Source: Desulfobacteraceae bacterium
Lineage (GTDB): Bacteria > Desulfobacterota > Desulfobacteria > Desulfobacterales > Desulfosalsimonadaceae
DNA: 24,013 nucleotides
Assembly: GCA_027353395.1 (NCBI GenBank)
Contig: DAIEHU010000006.1
Coordinates: 1 to 24,013, forward strand
Direction of reading: 5' to 3'
In this document: piece after piece, positions 7,344 to 15,553 of the stretch
Position numbering within the stretch: the first letter of the stretch is position 1
Layout of the letters: each line of letters opens with the position of its first letter
Translations under genes and position numbers: made by a program
The notes under the pieces: model-generated
What the model was told of the DNA's origin: nothing
The model's input: only the letters and a program-made list of their open reading frames with translations
Databases searched by the model: none

Positions 7344-9668
7344 ATGGCCTTAGACACCCATGTCAAAACGGCTCAGTCAAGGACCGCTGATGGTTCTGCC
7401 GATATTCAGCATTTAAAATCGGAAGTCGAATACCGGACCAAGCTCCAGGAAATATCCAATTTCATTTATGCCGCATCCAATCTGGACGAAATATTGATTG
7501 ATCTTAAAAATGACATGATCGATCTGGTCAATGCCGAACGGATCACCATTTATTATGTGGACGGCGTGAAAAGGGAACTGGTCTCAAGATTCAAGTCCGG
7601 CAATGAGGTGTCGGAAATCCGCGTACCGATTTCCAATGCCAGCATATCCGGTTATTCGGCGGCCCACCAGAAAACGCTGAATATCAAAAATGTCTATGAC
7701 GAAGCGGAACTGTCCGCCATCGACATGGAATTGAAATTTGACCATAGCTGGGACAAAAAAACCGGTTTCCGGACCCAGCAGGTGCTGGTTGTCCCGATTA
7801 TATTCAAGTCCTTTGTACTAGGCGTCATCCAGTTGATCAACCGCAAGGGCGGCGGGCCGTTTATTTCCAATGATGAAGCCAATGTGACCGAGCTTGCCAA
7901 TATTATGGGCATCGCCCTGTATAAACAGAAAAAAATGGCGGGCACAAGGAAGAGCAAATTTGATTACCTGCTGCAAAATCTCATTTTAACCCAGAAAGAA
8001 CTCAATAAAGCCATTGCCACCGCTAGGGAAAAAAATATTCCCATCATCGACATTCTGATTAATGATCTCAAAATTTCCAGAAAAGACGTGGCCGAAGCTC
8101 TCAGCCGGTATTATGATTTGCCCCTTATTCAGTATAACGAAACCATGCCCATCCCCGGTGAGCTTCTTGCCGGACTCAAGGTCGGGTTCATGAAAAACAA
8201 TGTATGGGTGCCGATCCGCACGGAAAAGGACGAGATTGTCATCGCCATTGACAATCCTGAAGACATGCAGCGGGTGGATGAGATCCGCACCCTGTTTCCC
8301 AAAAGAAAAATCAAGCTGGCTTTTGCTTTAAAGGAAGACATCCTTAAAATTATCGGTCTGTTTACTTCCGATCACAAGGAAATGTCATCCATTGATGATA
8401 TTCTTTCCAAACTGCAAACCGAAGAATCTGAAATTGAGGATGAAACAGATAGCGTTTCAGAAGAAAGCAGCGCGGTGGTGCAGCTTGTCAATAAAATTAT
8501 TCTGGATGCCTGCGCCAGGGGCGCTTCGGATATTCACCTGGAACCCTATCCGGGAAGGCAGAACACACAAGTCAGGATCCGGGTGGATGGGGCCTGTAAC
8601 CTTTACCAGACCATTCCTTTCAGCTATAAAAATGCCGTGGTGTCCCGGATTAAAATTATGTCGGGACTGGATATCTCCGAACGCCGCAAGCCCCAGGACG
8701 GCAAGATCGCCTTTAAAAAATACGGGGGGAAGGATATTGAACTCCGCGTGGCGACGGTTCCCACCCAGGGCGGTCTTGAAGATGTGGTTATGCGTATTCT
8801 TGCCGCAGGTGAACCACTTCCGCTCAGTAAAATGGGGTTTTCCGAACGCAATTATGAGCAGTTCACCACTATCATCGTCAAACCCTACGGCCTGATATTC
8901 GTTTGCGGCCCCACCGGTTCCGGTAAAACCACCACCCTGCATTCCGCGTTATCCTTTATTAACAAGGTTGAAACCAAAATTTGGACCGCTGAGGATCCGG
9001 TTGAAATCACCCAGAGAGGGCTGCGCCAGGTCCAGGTTCACCCCAAGATCGGTTTTGACTTTGCAACCGCCATGCGGGCCTTTCTGCGGGCGGACCCGGA
9101 TGTGATCATGGTCGGTGAAATGCGGGATCATGAGACCACGCAAATGGGCATCGAGGCTTCCCTCACCGGGCATCTGGTATTTTCAACCCTGCATACCAAC
9201 AGCGCGCCGGAGAGCATTACCCGTCTTCTGGATATGGGGATGGATCCGTTTAATTTTGCCGACGCGCTGCTGGCCATACTGGCACAGCGCCTGGTGCGGA
9301 CCCTTTGCAAGGATTGCAAGAAACCCTATAATCCCAGCAAGGCGGAATATGATGAACTGGTGCGCGAATATGATCCTGAGCTGTTTGAAAAAAATGTCAA
9401 AATACCTTATACGAGCGATTTGACCCTCTATAAACCCGAAGGGTGTGATGCATGTAACAATACGGGGTATCGTGGCCGGATGGGAATTCATGAACTGCTG
9501 ATCGGCACCGACAAGATCAAGGAAATGATTCAGACCCGGCGCACCATGAGTGAAATCCGGGAGCAGGCCATTATAGAAGGCATGACCACCCTCAAACAGG
9601 ACGGTATTGAGAAGGTGTTCGGTGGTTTTGCGGATTTGAAGGAAGTGCGTAAAGTCTGCATTAAATAA
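7344..9668 (+). CDS. PilB/GspE-family secretion/pilus ATPase with N-terminal GAF domain
   Basis: The 774-residue protein combines three modules. A GAF-type sensory domain lies at about 33-195 (YRTKLQEISNFIYAASNLDEIL... VLVVPIIFKSFVLGVIQLINR). An MshEN/T2SSE-N-like domain lies at about 205-335. The hexameric ATPase core runs from about 375 to the end. Core motifs are Walker A GPTGSGKT (522-529), Asp box WTAEDPVEI, Walker B DVIMVGEMRD, His box LTGHLVFSTLHTN, and a zinc-binding tetracysteine (Cys655, Cys658, Cys701, Cys704). The family powers pilus extension or type II secretion from the cytoplasmic face. The RLG..L..G signature of c-di-GMP-binding MshEN is degenerate here. The ATG at 7344 has GGAGG upstream. 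No pilin, platform or secretin genes are nearby, so the machine it drives is unknown. Confidence 0.9.
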   Translation: MALDTHVKTAQSRTADGSADIQHLKSEVEYRTKLQEISNFIYAASNLDEILIDLKNDMIDLVNAERITIYYVDGVKRELVSRFKSGNEVSEIRVPISNASISGYSAAHQKTLNIKNVYDEAELSAIDMELKFDHSWDKKTGFRTQQVLVVPIIFKSFVLGVIQLINRKGGGPFISNDEANVTELANIMGIALYKQKKMAGTRKSKFDYLLQNLILTQKELNKAIATAREKNIPIIDILINDLKISRKDVAEALSRYYDLPLIQYNETMPIPGELLAGLKVGFMKNNVWVPIRTEKDEIVIAIDNPEDMQRVDEIRTLFPKRKIKLAFALKEDILKIIGLFTSDHKEMSSIDDILSKLQTEESEIEDETDSVSEESSAVVQLVNKIILDACARGASDIHLEPYPGRQNTQVRIRVDGACNLYQTIPFSYKNAVVSRIKIMSGLDISERRKPQDGKIAFKKYGGKDIELRVATVPTQGGLEDVVMRILAAGEPLPLSKMGFSERNYEQFTTIIVKPYGLIFVCGPTGSGKTTTLHSALSFINKVETKIWTAEDPVEITQRGLRQVQVHPKIGFDFATAMRAFLRADPDVIMVGEMRDHETTQMGIEASLTGHLVFSTLHTNSAPESITRLLDMGMDPFNFADALLAILAQRLVRTLCKDCKKPYNPSKAEYDELVREYDPELFEKNVKIPYTSDLTLYKPEGCDACNNTGYRGRMGIHELLIGTDKIKEMIQTRRTMSEIREQAIIEGMTTLKQDGIEKVFGGFADLKEVRKVCIK

Positions 9669-9716
9669 GCGGGTTGTGTATGAATCTGTTTTTGTTGAAG
9701 GAATCTTATATCACGC

Positions 9717-9745
9717 TTGACAACGCGTGAAACTGACGGTAATTT
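9717..9745 (+). promoter_or_regulatory. Candidate sigma-70 promoter upstream of the methylmalonyl-CoA genes
   Basis: A perfect -35 hexamer TTGACA (9717-9722) is followed at 17 bp by a weak -10-like TAATTT (9740-9745). It lies in the 312-base gap between the PilB-like gene and mce, upstream of repeat copy 2. The -10 match is poor, so this is only a candidate. Confidence 0.25.
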
Positions 9746-9801
9746 AATATCCATCAAATGTTGGAAGCATATTGTTTGTATGGTGCGGCAATGTCTTAAT
9801 A

Positions 9802-9924
9802 ATTCCATTTTGCATTCAAGATGACATCAAGGCGGCAAGAAGAAGGCGGCGCAGGCTTAGTGTTTGTAAGTTGAGGAGCCGACGGCGCAGCCAACGCGGA
9901 TGCCGCTTGAATGCGAATTGGAAT
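9802..9924. repeat. 123-bp dispersed repeat with 19-bp terminal inverted repeats, copy 2
   Basis: The left end ATTCCATTTTGCATTCAAG (9802-9820) is identical to copy 1. The right end CTTGAATGCGAATTGGAAT (9906-9924) differs from copy 1 at one position. The first 34 bases match copy 1 exactly. The middle is diverged but keeps GCAGG, GGAGCCG, GCGCAGCCAAC-like blocks and a central short inverted repeat. It lies just upstream of the mce start, in the same relative position as copy 1 before lepB. Confidence 0.8.
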
Positions 9925-9980
9925 AAGAAGGCGTGCGCATTATAAGAGACGGCGCGCAAAATGCTGTCAGGGAGATTAAA

Positions 9981-10385
9981 GTGAAAATACTGAAAATTGA
10001 TCATATCGGCGTTGCCGTGAACAGCGTGGATAACGGCAAAGATTTTTGGTCGGATATTTTGGGATTGGCCTTTGAAGGGGATGAAACCGTGGCCGAGCAA
10101 AAAGTGAAAACCGCGTTTTTCCCGGTAGGGGAAAGTGAGGTGGAACTTCTGGAATCTACGGCTCCGGATGGGCCCATCGGCAAATTCATTGAAAAAAAAG
10201 GCGAAGGTATCCAGCATATTGCGTTCCGGGTGGAAAACATTGAAGCCGCTCTGGCGGAGCTGAAAGCAAAAGGTGTCCGGCTGATTGACGAAACGCCCCG
10301 AAAAGGGGCCGGGGGCGCAAAAATCGCGTTTCTGCATCCCAAAGCCACCAGCGGCGTGCTTGTGGAATTGTGCGAACGGGGTTGA
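9981..10385 (+). CDS. mce: Methylmalonyl-CoA epimerase
   Basis: This enzyme interconverts (S)- and (R)-methylmalonyl-CoA, linking the carboxyltransferase product to the mutase substrate. The start chosen is GTG 9981, with GGGAG six bases upstream, giving 134 residues, the usual family length. A longer frame from 9933 would add 16 residues not expected in the family. It is a vicinal-oxygen-chelate fold with two beta-alpha-beta-beta-beta modules. Likely metal ligands are His8 (KIDHIGVAV), a Glu in the EVELLE segment, His79 (GIQHIAFRV) and Glu129 (GVLVELCE). It is the first gene of the pathway cluster, 60 bases before the mutase, with repeat copy 2 directly upstream. Confidence 0.94.
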   Translation: MKILKIDHIGVAVNSVDNGKDFWSDILGLAFEGDETVAEQKVKTAFFPVGESEVELLESTAPDGPIGKFIEKKGEGIQHIAFRVENIEAALAELKAKGVRLIDETPRKGAGGAKIAFLHPKATSGVLVELCERG

Positions 10386-10445
10386 TTGATTAACCTTTTT
10401 TCAGCCCATTTTGGAATGACCTGTCAATAAAAGAGGAAAACAAAT

Positions 10446-12572
10446 ATGCCAGAACACCCTGACATCCGGACTTGGCAACAGCTTGCCGCAAAAGAACTGC
10501 GGAATGAGACGGTGGAATCTCTCACCCGGCCCACCCCTGAAGGAATCGACATCAAACCGCTTTATACGGCGGAAGACATCGAAAATATAGCATTTGTCAA
10601 CGGCCTTCCCGGCCTTGACCCGTTTGTCCGGGGGGTGCGGGCCACCATGTACACCAACCGCCCCTGGACCATCCGCCAGTACGCCGGGTTTTCTACCGCC
10701 AGGGAATCCAATGATTTCTACCGGAAAAATCTGGCGGCCGGACAAAAAGGCCTATCCGTGGCTTTTGATCTGCCTACCCACCGGGGGTATGATTCCGATC
10801 ATCCCCGCGTTGTCGGAGATGTGGGCAAAGCCGGGGTGCCTATTGATTCGGTGGAGGACATGAAAATTCTTTTTGACGGCATTCCCTTAGATAAAATGTC
10901 GGTGTCCATGACCATGAACGGGGCCGTGCTGCCGGTGCTGGCCGGGTATATTGTGGCCGGAGAAGAGCAGGGAGTGCCCCAGGCGAAACTGTCGGGCACG
11001 ATCCAGAACGATATTTTAAAGGAATACCTGACCCGCAATACCTATATTTATCCGCCGGAACCCTCCATGCGCATTGTGTCGGACATTATCGGCTACTGCT
11101 CCCGGCACATGCCCAAATTCAACACCGTGAGCATCAGCGGGTATCATATGATGGAGGCAGGCGCGGATTCCGTGCTTCAGACCGCCTTCACCATCGCCGA
11201 CGGTATTGAGTATGTCAAAGCCGCATTAAGCGCGGGCCTCGACATAGATGATTTTGCGCCGCGGCTGTCGTTTTTTTTCGGCATCGGCATGAATTTCTTC
11301 ATGGAAATCGCCATGTTGCGTGCAGCCCGGTTCCTGTGGGCGGATCTCATGAAGCAGTTTGGTCCCAAAAATCCCCAAAGTTCAATGCTGCGCACCCATT
11401 GTCAGACATCCGGGTGGAGCCTGACCCAGCAGGATCCTTATAATAATATCATTCGCACCACCCTGGAATGTCTGGCCGCGGTACTGGGGGGCACCCAGTC
11501 CCTGCACACCAATGCATTTGATGAAGCGGTGAGTCTGCCCACGGATCTTTCCGCCCGGGTGGCCCGGAATACCCAGATCGTCGTGCAGGAGGAATCCCAG
11601 GTCACCCGGGTTGTCGATCCTTTGGGCGGCTCCTATTATGTGGAGGCACTGACCAATGAAATCATTCAAAAATCCAGAAAGATCATTGATGAAGTGAATG
11701 CCATGGGAGGCATGGCTAAAGCCATTGTGTCCGGCATGCCGAAAATGCGGATCGAGGAATCGGCGGCCAGACGTCAGGCGCGCATTGATCAGGGAAAAGA
11801 CGTGATTGTGGGCGTGAATAAATATAAAGTGCCGGACGAAGCGCCCATTGATGTCCGCGAGATATCAATGGAGGTCAGAAATCAGCAGGTGGCGCGGCTT
11901 CAAGAGATAAAGAAAAACAGAAATCCGGCGGCTGTTGAAAAGGCGCTTGCCGCCGTAACGCAATGCGCCGCCAGTGGCGGCAATCTGCTTGAAGTTTGTA
12001 TTGACGCGGTCCGGGCCCGGGCTTCGGTGGGGGAGATTTCAGACGCCATGGAAAAAGTATTCGGGCGCTATGTCGCCACGACCCGTTGCATTTCAGGAGT
12101 GTACGCATCGGAGTTTCAGGACAGTGACGCCATCCAAACCTTGCGGAAACGCACGGAACAATTTGCTGAAAAACATGGCCGCCGGCCCCGCATTCTGCTC
12201 ACCAAAATGGGCCAGGACGGTCATGACCGGGGCATTAAGGTGGTGGCCACCGCATTTGCGGATTTCGGGTTTGACGTGGATATCAGCCCCATGTTTCAGA
12301 CCCCGGCTGAGGCTGCCCGTATGGCTGTCGAAAACGATGTGCATGTGGTGGGCGTTTCGAGCCTTGCGGCAGGCCATAAGGTGCTGATACCGGAACTGAT
12401 CGAAGACCTGAAAAAACAGGGTGCCGGGGATATCCTGGTGGTGGCGGGCGGGGTGATCCCCCCTGCGGATTATGAATTTCTCTATGCCAATGGCGTCGCC
12501 AAAATTTTCGGGCCCGGCTCGGTCATTACCGAATCCGCCAATCAGGTGTTGAACGCGCTGGAAGCACTTTGA
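10446..12572 (+). CDS. Methylmalonyl-CoA mutase, adenosylcobalamin-dependent, full-length
   Basis: This enzyme isomerises (R)-methylmalonyl-CoA to succinyl-CoA by a B12 radical mechanism. The 708-residue chain contains both the TIM-barrel substrate domain (about 30-540) and the C-terminal B12 domain (about 575-705). In the barrel, MYTNRPWTIRQYAGFSTA (68-85) carries the Tyr79 expected near the radical, and GYDSDHPRVVGDVG follows. The cobalt-ligand motif is GQDGHDRG with His593. At this length it resembles catalytic (large) subunits and single-chain enzymes; no small subunit lies beside it. A GAGG ribosome site precedes ATG 10446. The meaB chaperone gene follows after 27 bases. Symbols mutB, scpA and mcmA are all used for this family, so none is assigned. 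Confidence 0.96.
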   Translation: MPEHPDIRTWQQLAAKELRNETVESLTRPTPEGIDIKPLYTAEDIENIAFVNGLPGLDPFVRGVRATMYTNRPWTIRQYAGFSTARESNDFYRKNLAAGQKGLSVAFDLPTHRGYDSDHPRVVGDVGKAGVPIDSVEDMKILFDGIPLDKMSVSMTMNGAVLPVLAGYIVAGEEQGVPQAKLSGTIQNDILKEYLTRNTYIYPPEPSMRIVSDIIGYCSRHMPKFNTVSISGYHMMEAGADSVLQTAFTIADGIEYVKAALSAGLDIDDFAPRLSFFFGIGMNFFMEIAMLRAARFLWADLMKQFGPKNPQSSMLRTHCQTSGWSLTQQDPYNNIIRTTLECLAAVLGGTQSLHTNAFDEAVSLPTDLSARVARNTQIVVQEESQVTRVVDPLGGSYYVEALTNEIIQKSRKIIDEVNAMGGMAKAIVSGMPKMRIEESAARRQARIDQGKDVIVGVNKYKVPDEAPIDVREISMEVRNQQVARLQEIKKNRNPAAVEKALAAVTQCAASGGNLLEVCIDAVRARASVGEISDAMEKVFGRYVATTRCISGVYASEFQDSDAIQTLRKRTEQFAEKHGRRPRILLTKMGQDGHDRGIKVVATAFADFGFDVDISPMFQTPAEAARMAVENDVHVVGVSSLAAGHKVLIPELIEDLKKQGAGDILVVAGGVIPPADYEFLYANGVAKIFGPGSVITESANQVLNALEAL

Positions 12573-12598
12573 TGGAAATTGATTGATGGAACTTGATT
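12571..12598 (+). repeat. 14-bp tandem duplication in the mutase-meaB gap
   Basis: GATGGAAATTGATT (12571-12584) is followed immediately by GATGGAACTTGATT (12585-12598), differing at one base. Together the copies fill the short gap between the mutase stop and the meaB ATG at 12600 and hold the only ribosome-site-like GATGGA elements there. Confidence 0.65.
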
Positions 12599-12599
12599 A

Positions 12600-13580
12600 A
12601 TGAAAATGGACCCGGATTATTATGTGACGGGCGTCCGGGCGGGCGACCGGAAAATTCTCGCTAAAACCATCACCCTGATTGAAAGCGCGCTGGCCGTCCA
12701 TCAGTCATTAACCGCAACGGTCATGGAACGGCTTCTGCCCCATACCGGCAATTCCATCCGGCTGGGAATCACCGGCGTACCGGGGGTGGGTAAAAGCACG
12801 TTTATTGAAAGCCTTGGGATGCATCTCATATCGAGAGGCCATCGGGTGGCCATTCTTGCGGTGGACCCGAGCAGCGTGCGGAGCGGCGGCAGCATCATGG
12901 GCGATAAAACCCGCATGGAAAAACTCGCCTTAGAGGAGAAAGCCTTTATCCGGCCATCGCCTTCCGGCGGCACGTTAGGCGGCGTTTCCCGAAAAACCCG
13001 GGAATCCATGCTGGCCTGCGAAGCGGCCGGATATGATGTGGTTATTGTTGAAACCGTGGGTGTGGGCCAGTCGGAGGTATCGGTCGCATCCATGGTGGAT
13101 TTTTTCCTGTTGCTCATTCTGGCCGGGGCCGGAGACGAACTCCAGGGCATCAAGCGCGGCGTCGTGGAGCTGGCCGACGCCATTGCCGTGAATAAGACCG
13201 ACGGGGATAACATCGACAAAGCTTATGCCGCGAAAAAAGTTTATGAAAATGCAATTCATCTGTTCGCACCCTCCGAATGGGGCTGGACCCCGAAGGTGCT
13301 TACCTGCAGCGCTCTGGAAACCACCGGTATTGATGCGATATGGGAAATGGTTATCGCCTATCGTGACGCCATGACCGCAACCCGCGCGCTTCACCATAAA
13401 AGAAGGCGGCAGGCTTTGGAGTGGATGACCCAGTTGCTGGAAGAAGGCCTTAAGGATTGGTTTTATCAGACTCCTCATGTGCGTCGCCTGATGCCTGAAT
13501 TAACCAATGCTGTGGCAAACGGAACCACCTCCCCCACCGCGGCAGCCAAGAAATTGCTGGATGCCGTCAATATTTGCTGA
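12600..13580 (+). CDS. meaB: MeaB/ArgK-family GTPase, methylmalonyl-CoA mutase chaperone
   Basis: This G3E-type GTPase gates adenosylcobalamin loading and protects or reactivates methylmalonyl-CoA mutase. The 326-residue product has P-loop GVPGVGKSTF (59-68), AVDPSSVRSGG..MGDKTRM (87-106), switch/Walker B ETVGVGQSE (151-159) and base-specificity NKTD (198-201). The C-terminal helices (about 270-326) would form the dimerisation arm. Length is normal. ATG 12600 has only a weak GATGGA ribosome site, supplied by a 14-bp tandem duplication; ATG 12606 is an alternative. Adjacency to the mutase fixes its partner. The carboxyltransferase gene follows after 29 bases. Confidence 0.95.
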   Translation: MKMDPDYYVTGVRAGDRKILAKTITLIESALAVHQSLTATVMERLLPHTGNSIRLGITGVPGVGKSTFIESLGMHLISRGHRVAILAVDPSSVRSGGSIMGDKTRMEKLALEEKAFIRPSPSGGTLGGVSRKTRESMLACEAAGYDVVIVETVGVGQSEVSVASMVDFFLLLILAGAGDELQGIKRGVVELADAIAVNKTDGDNIDKAYAAKKVYENAIHLFAPSEWGWTPKVLTCSALETTGIDAIWEMVIAYRDAMTATRALHHKRRRQALEWMTQLLEEGLKDWFYQTPHVRRLMPELTNAVANGTTSPTAAAKKLLDAVNIC

Positions 13581-13609
13581 AACGAGATCAGTTCATAAAG
13601 GACCGGGTA

Positions 13610-15160
13610 ATGGGTATCGCGGATAAAATTAACGAACTCAATGTATTAAAGCAAAGCCTCATGGCAATGGGCGGCGGCAAGGCGGTGGCGAAACACAAGG
13701 AAAAGGGACGATTGACCGCGCGCGAACGCCTGGACGTCTTGTTTGATCCCGGTACGTTCCGGGAAGTTGACATGTTTGTCAAGCACAGGTGCGTTAATTT
13801 CGGCATGGAATCGGTGGATATCCCGGCAGATGGCGTGATCACCGGTTATGGCCGGGTGGATGGCCGGCCAGTGTTCGCCTATGCCCAGGATTTTACCGCC
13901 AGAGCCGGGTCTCTGGGGGAGATGCACTCCAGAAAAATATGCAAAATCATGGACATGGCCCATAAAGCGGGTGCGCCTGTGGTGGGGATGAACGATTCCG
14001 GCGGAGCGCGTATCCAGGAAGGGGTGGACGCCCTGTGCGGATACGGTGAGATTTTTTATCGCAATGCGCTGTGCTCGGGCGTGATTCCCCAGATTTCAGC
14101 CATTATGGGGCCCACTGCGGGCGGGGCCGTGTATTCCCCGGCCATGACCGACTGGATTTTTATGGTTAAAAATACCAGCCATATGTTTATCACCGGGCCG
14201 GAAGTCATCAAATCCGTGACCGGCGAAGCGATCACCTTTGAGGATCTGGGCGGGGCGATGACCCACAACGAAAAAAGCGGGGTGGCGCATTTCGCCTGCG
14301 AATCCGACGCGGACGCCATCATTCGTATCCGTAAGCTCCTGGCCTATCTGCCGTCCAATAATATGGAAGATCCGCCAATTGCCGTCTCGACGGATGACCC
14401 GAAACGTCTGGCCCCGGACTTGGATACCCTGATTCCCGATGACCCCAGCCGGGCCTATGACATGAAGGACGTCATCCGCCAGATTGTGGACAATGGTGAA
14501 TTTTTTGAGCCCCATGCCCATTTTGCCAAAAACATCATTGTCTGTTTTGCAAGGCTGAATGGCAAAAGCGTGGGGGTTATCGCCAATCAGCCCAAAGTCT
14601 TGGCCGGGTGTCTGGACATTGACGCATCCGACAAGGCCACCCGGTTTATACGGTTTTGCGACGCCTTCAACATCCCGCTCCTCACCCTGTCGGATGTACC
14701 GGGGTTCATGCCTGGCTCCCATCAGGAATGGGGCGGGATCATCCGGCATGGGGCCAAACTCCTGTGGTGTTATTCGGAAGCCACGGTTCCAAAGCTCCTG
14801 GTGATTATCCGCAAGGATTACGGGGGCGCGTATATCGCCATGTCGCCTAGGCATCTGGGCGCGGATATCGCCTTTGCGTGGCCGATTGCTGAAATCGCCG
14901 TCATGGGGGCCGAAGGGGCCGCCAATATTATCCATCGCAGGGAAATCGCCGGCGCTGAGGATCCATCGGCCAAACGCCGGGAAAAAATTGAAGAGTACCG
15001 GCGATTGTTTTATAATCCATATATCGCCGCAAGCCGCGGCTATATCGATGACGTGATCGCGCCAAGCGAAACCCGGATGCGGCTCATCGAAGCACTGGAG
15101 ATCATGCATACCAAGCGCCAGACCCTGCCGCCCAAAAAGCACGGGAATATTCCGGCGTAA
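13610..15160 (+). CDS. Acyl-CoA carboxyltransferase subunit (methylmalonyl-CoA carboxyltransferase 12S / PCC beta / MmdA type)
   Basis: This subunit transfers carboxyl between biotin and propionyl-CoA/methylmalonyl-CoA. With ATG 13610 (AAAGGA about 8 bases upstream) the product is 516 residues, the standard length. The frame extends back to TTG 13574 but that would overlap meaB and lacks family sequence. Two crotonase-fold halves are visible. The N-terminal half has KGRLTARERLDVLFDPGTF, MNDSGGARIQEGV and MGPTAGGAVYSPAMTDW; the C-terminal half has TLSDVPGFMPGSHQEWGGI, KDYGGAYIAMS and GAEGAANIIHRREIA. No biotin carboxylase gene is adjacent, while a 5S-1.3S fusion lies downstream, so transcarboxylase or decarboxylase chemistry fits better than ATP-dependent propionyl-CoA carboxylase. 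A small hairpin (AGGGCC/GGCCCT, 15176-15199) follows the stop. Confidence 0.93.
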   Translation: MGIADKINELNVLKQSLMAMGGGKAVAKHKEKGRLTARERLDVLFDPGTFREVDMFVKHRCVNFGMESVDIPADGVITGYGRVDGRPVFAYAQDFTARAGSLGEMHSRKICKIMDMAHKAGAPVVGMNDSGGARIQEGVDALCGYGEIFYRNALCSGVIPQISAIMGPTAGGAVYSPAMTDWIFMVKNTSHMFITGPEVIKSVTGEAITFEDLGGAMTHNEKSGVAHFACESDADAIIRIRKLLAYLPSNNMEDPPIAVSTDDPKRLAPDLDTLIPDDPSRAYDMKDVIRQIVDNGEFFEPHAHFAKNIIVCFARLNGKSVGVIANQPKVLAGCLDIDASDKATRFIRFCDAFNIPLLTLSDVPGFMPGSHQEWGGIIRHGAKLLWCYSEATVPKLLVIIRKDYGGAYIAMSPRHLGADIAFAWPIAEIAVMGAEGAANIIHRREIAGAEDPSAKRREKIEEYRRLFYNPYIAASRGYIDDVIAPSETRMRLIEALEIMHTKRQTLPPKKHGNIPA

Positions 15161-15227
15161 CGGGTGTTTGGCCCGAGGGCCGTTTATAAGAAAGGCCCTG
15201 CTCTTAAATCCGTAATTCGTAATTAAA

Positions 15228-15470
15228 ATGACATCCATGATCCATAAAAAAAAGGTTGCGGCCATCGCCGCGGTGGCCCAATATCTAAAATCAGAACAGG
15301 AATTGCCGGTTTTGCCGCAAATTCACGTTCATGGGGAACCGGCCAGAACGCTTAAAGCCGATGCGCCACAGGCGGCGCAGCCGTTCCCGTCAAATCTTTG
15401 GGGAGCTGGCGGCCGTGAGCAACAGATGCAAATGCGCGGCCTGATGCAGATGAAATCCTTTCACCGGTGA
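15228..15470 (+). CDS. Small OadG/MmdD-like protein (80 aa) between carboxyltransferase subunit genes
   Basis: The product begins MTSMIHKKKVAAIAAVAQYL and ends SNLWGAGGREQQMQMRGLM plus a basic tail. The N-terminal KVAAIAAVAQYL helix and the late W..AGR..QM..R block resemble small gamma/delta-type subunits of biotin-dependent decarboxylases (OadG, MmdD, GcdC relatives), which brace the carboxyltransferase and biotin carrier. Here there is no transmembrane helix, so it would be a soluble version. The start may be ATG 15228 or 15237; neither has a good ribosome site. Its position between the 12S-like and 5S-1.3S genes supports a structural role in the complex. Assignment is by motif memory and context, with no full-length match. 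Confidence 0.55.
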   Translation: MTSMIHKKKVAAIAAVAQYLKSEQELPVLPQIHVHGEPARTLKADAPQAAQPFPSNLWGAGGREQQMQMRGLMQMKSFHR

Positions 15471-15553
15471 CCCTCAGGCTGGTTTTCACTGTAAAATAAT
15501 TATAACTATTTAAATTTATTATATTTTAAAGCAAATATACCAAGGAGATCTCC

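Noticed and set aside
14096..15265. 389-residue open frame on the minus strand across the carboxyltransferase gene
   Set aside because: It lies wholly opposite a well-conserved gene with full family motifs. It reads as His/Gly/Pro-rich sequence with no recognisable domain, as expected for antisense of GC-biased codons.
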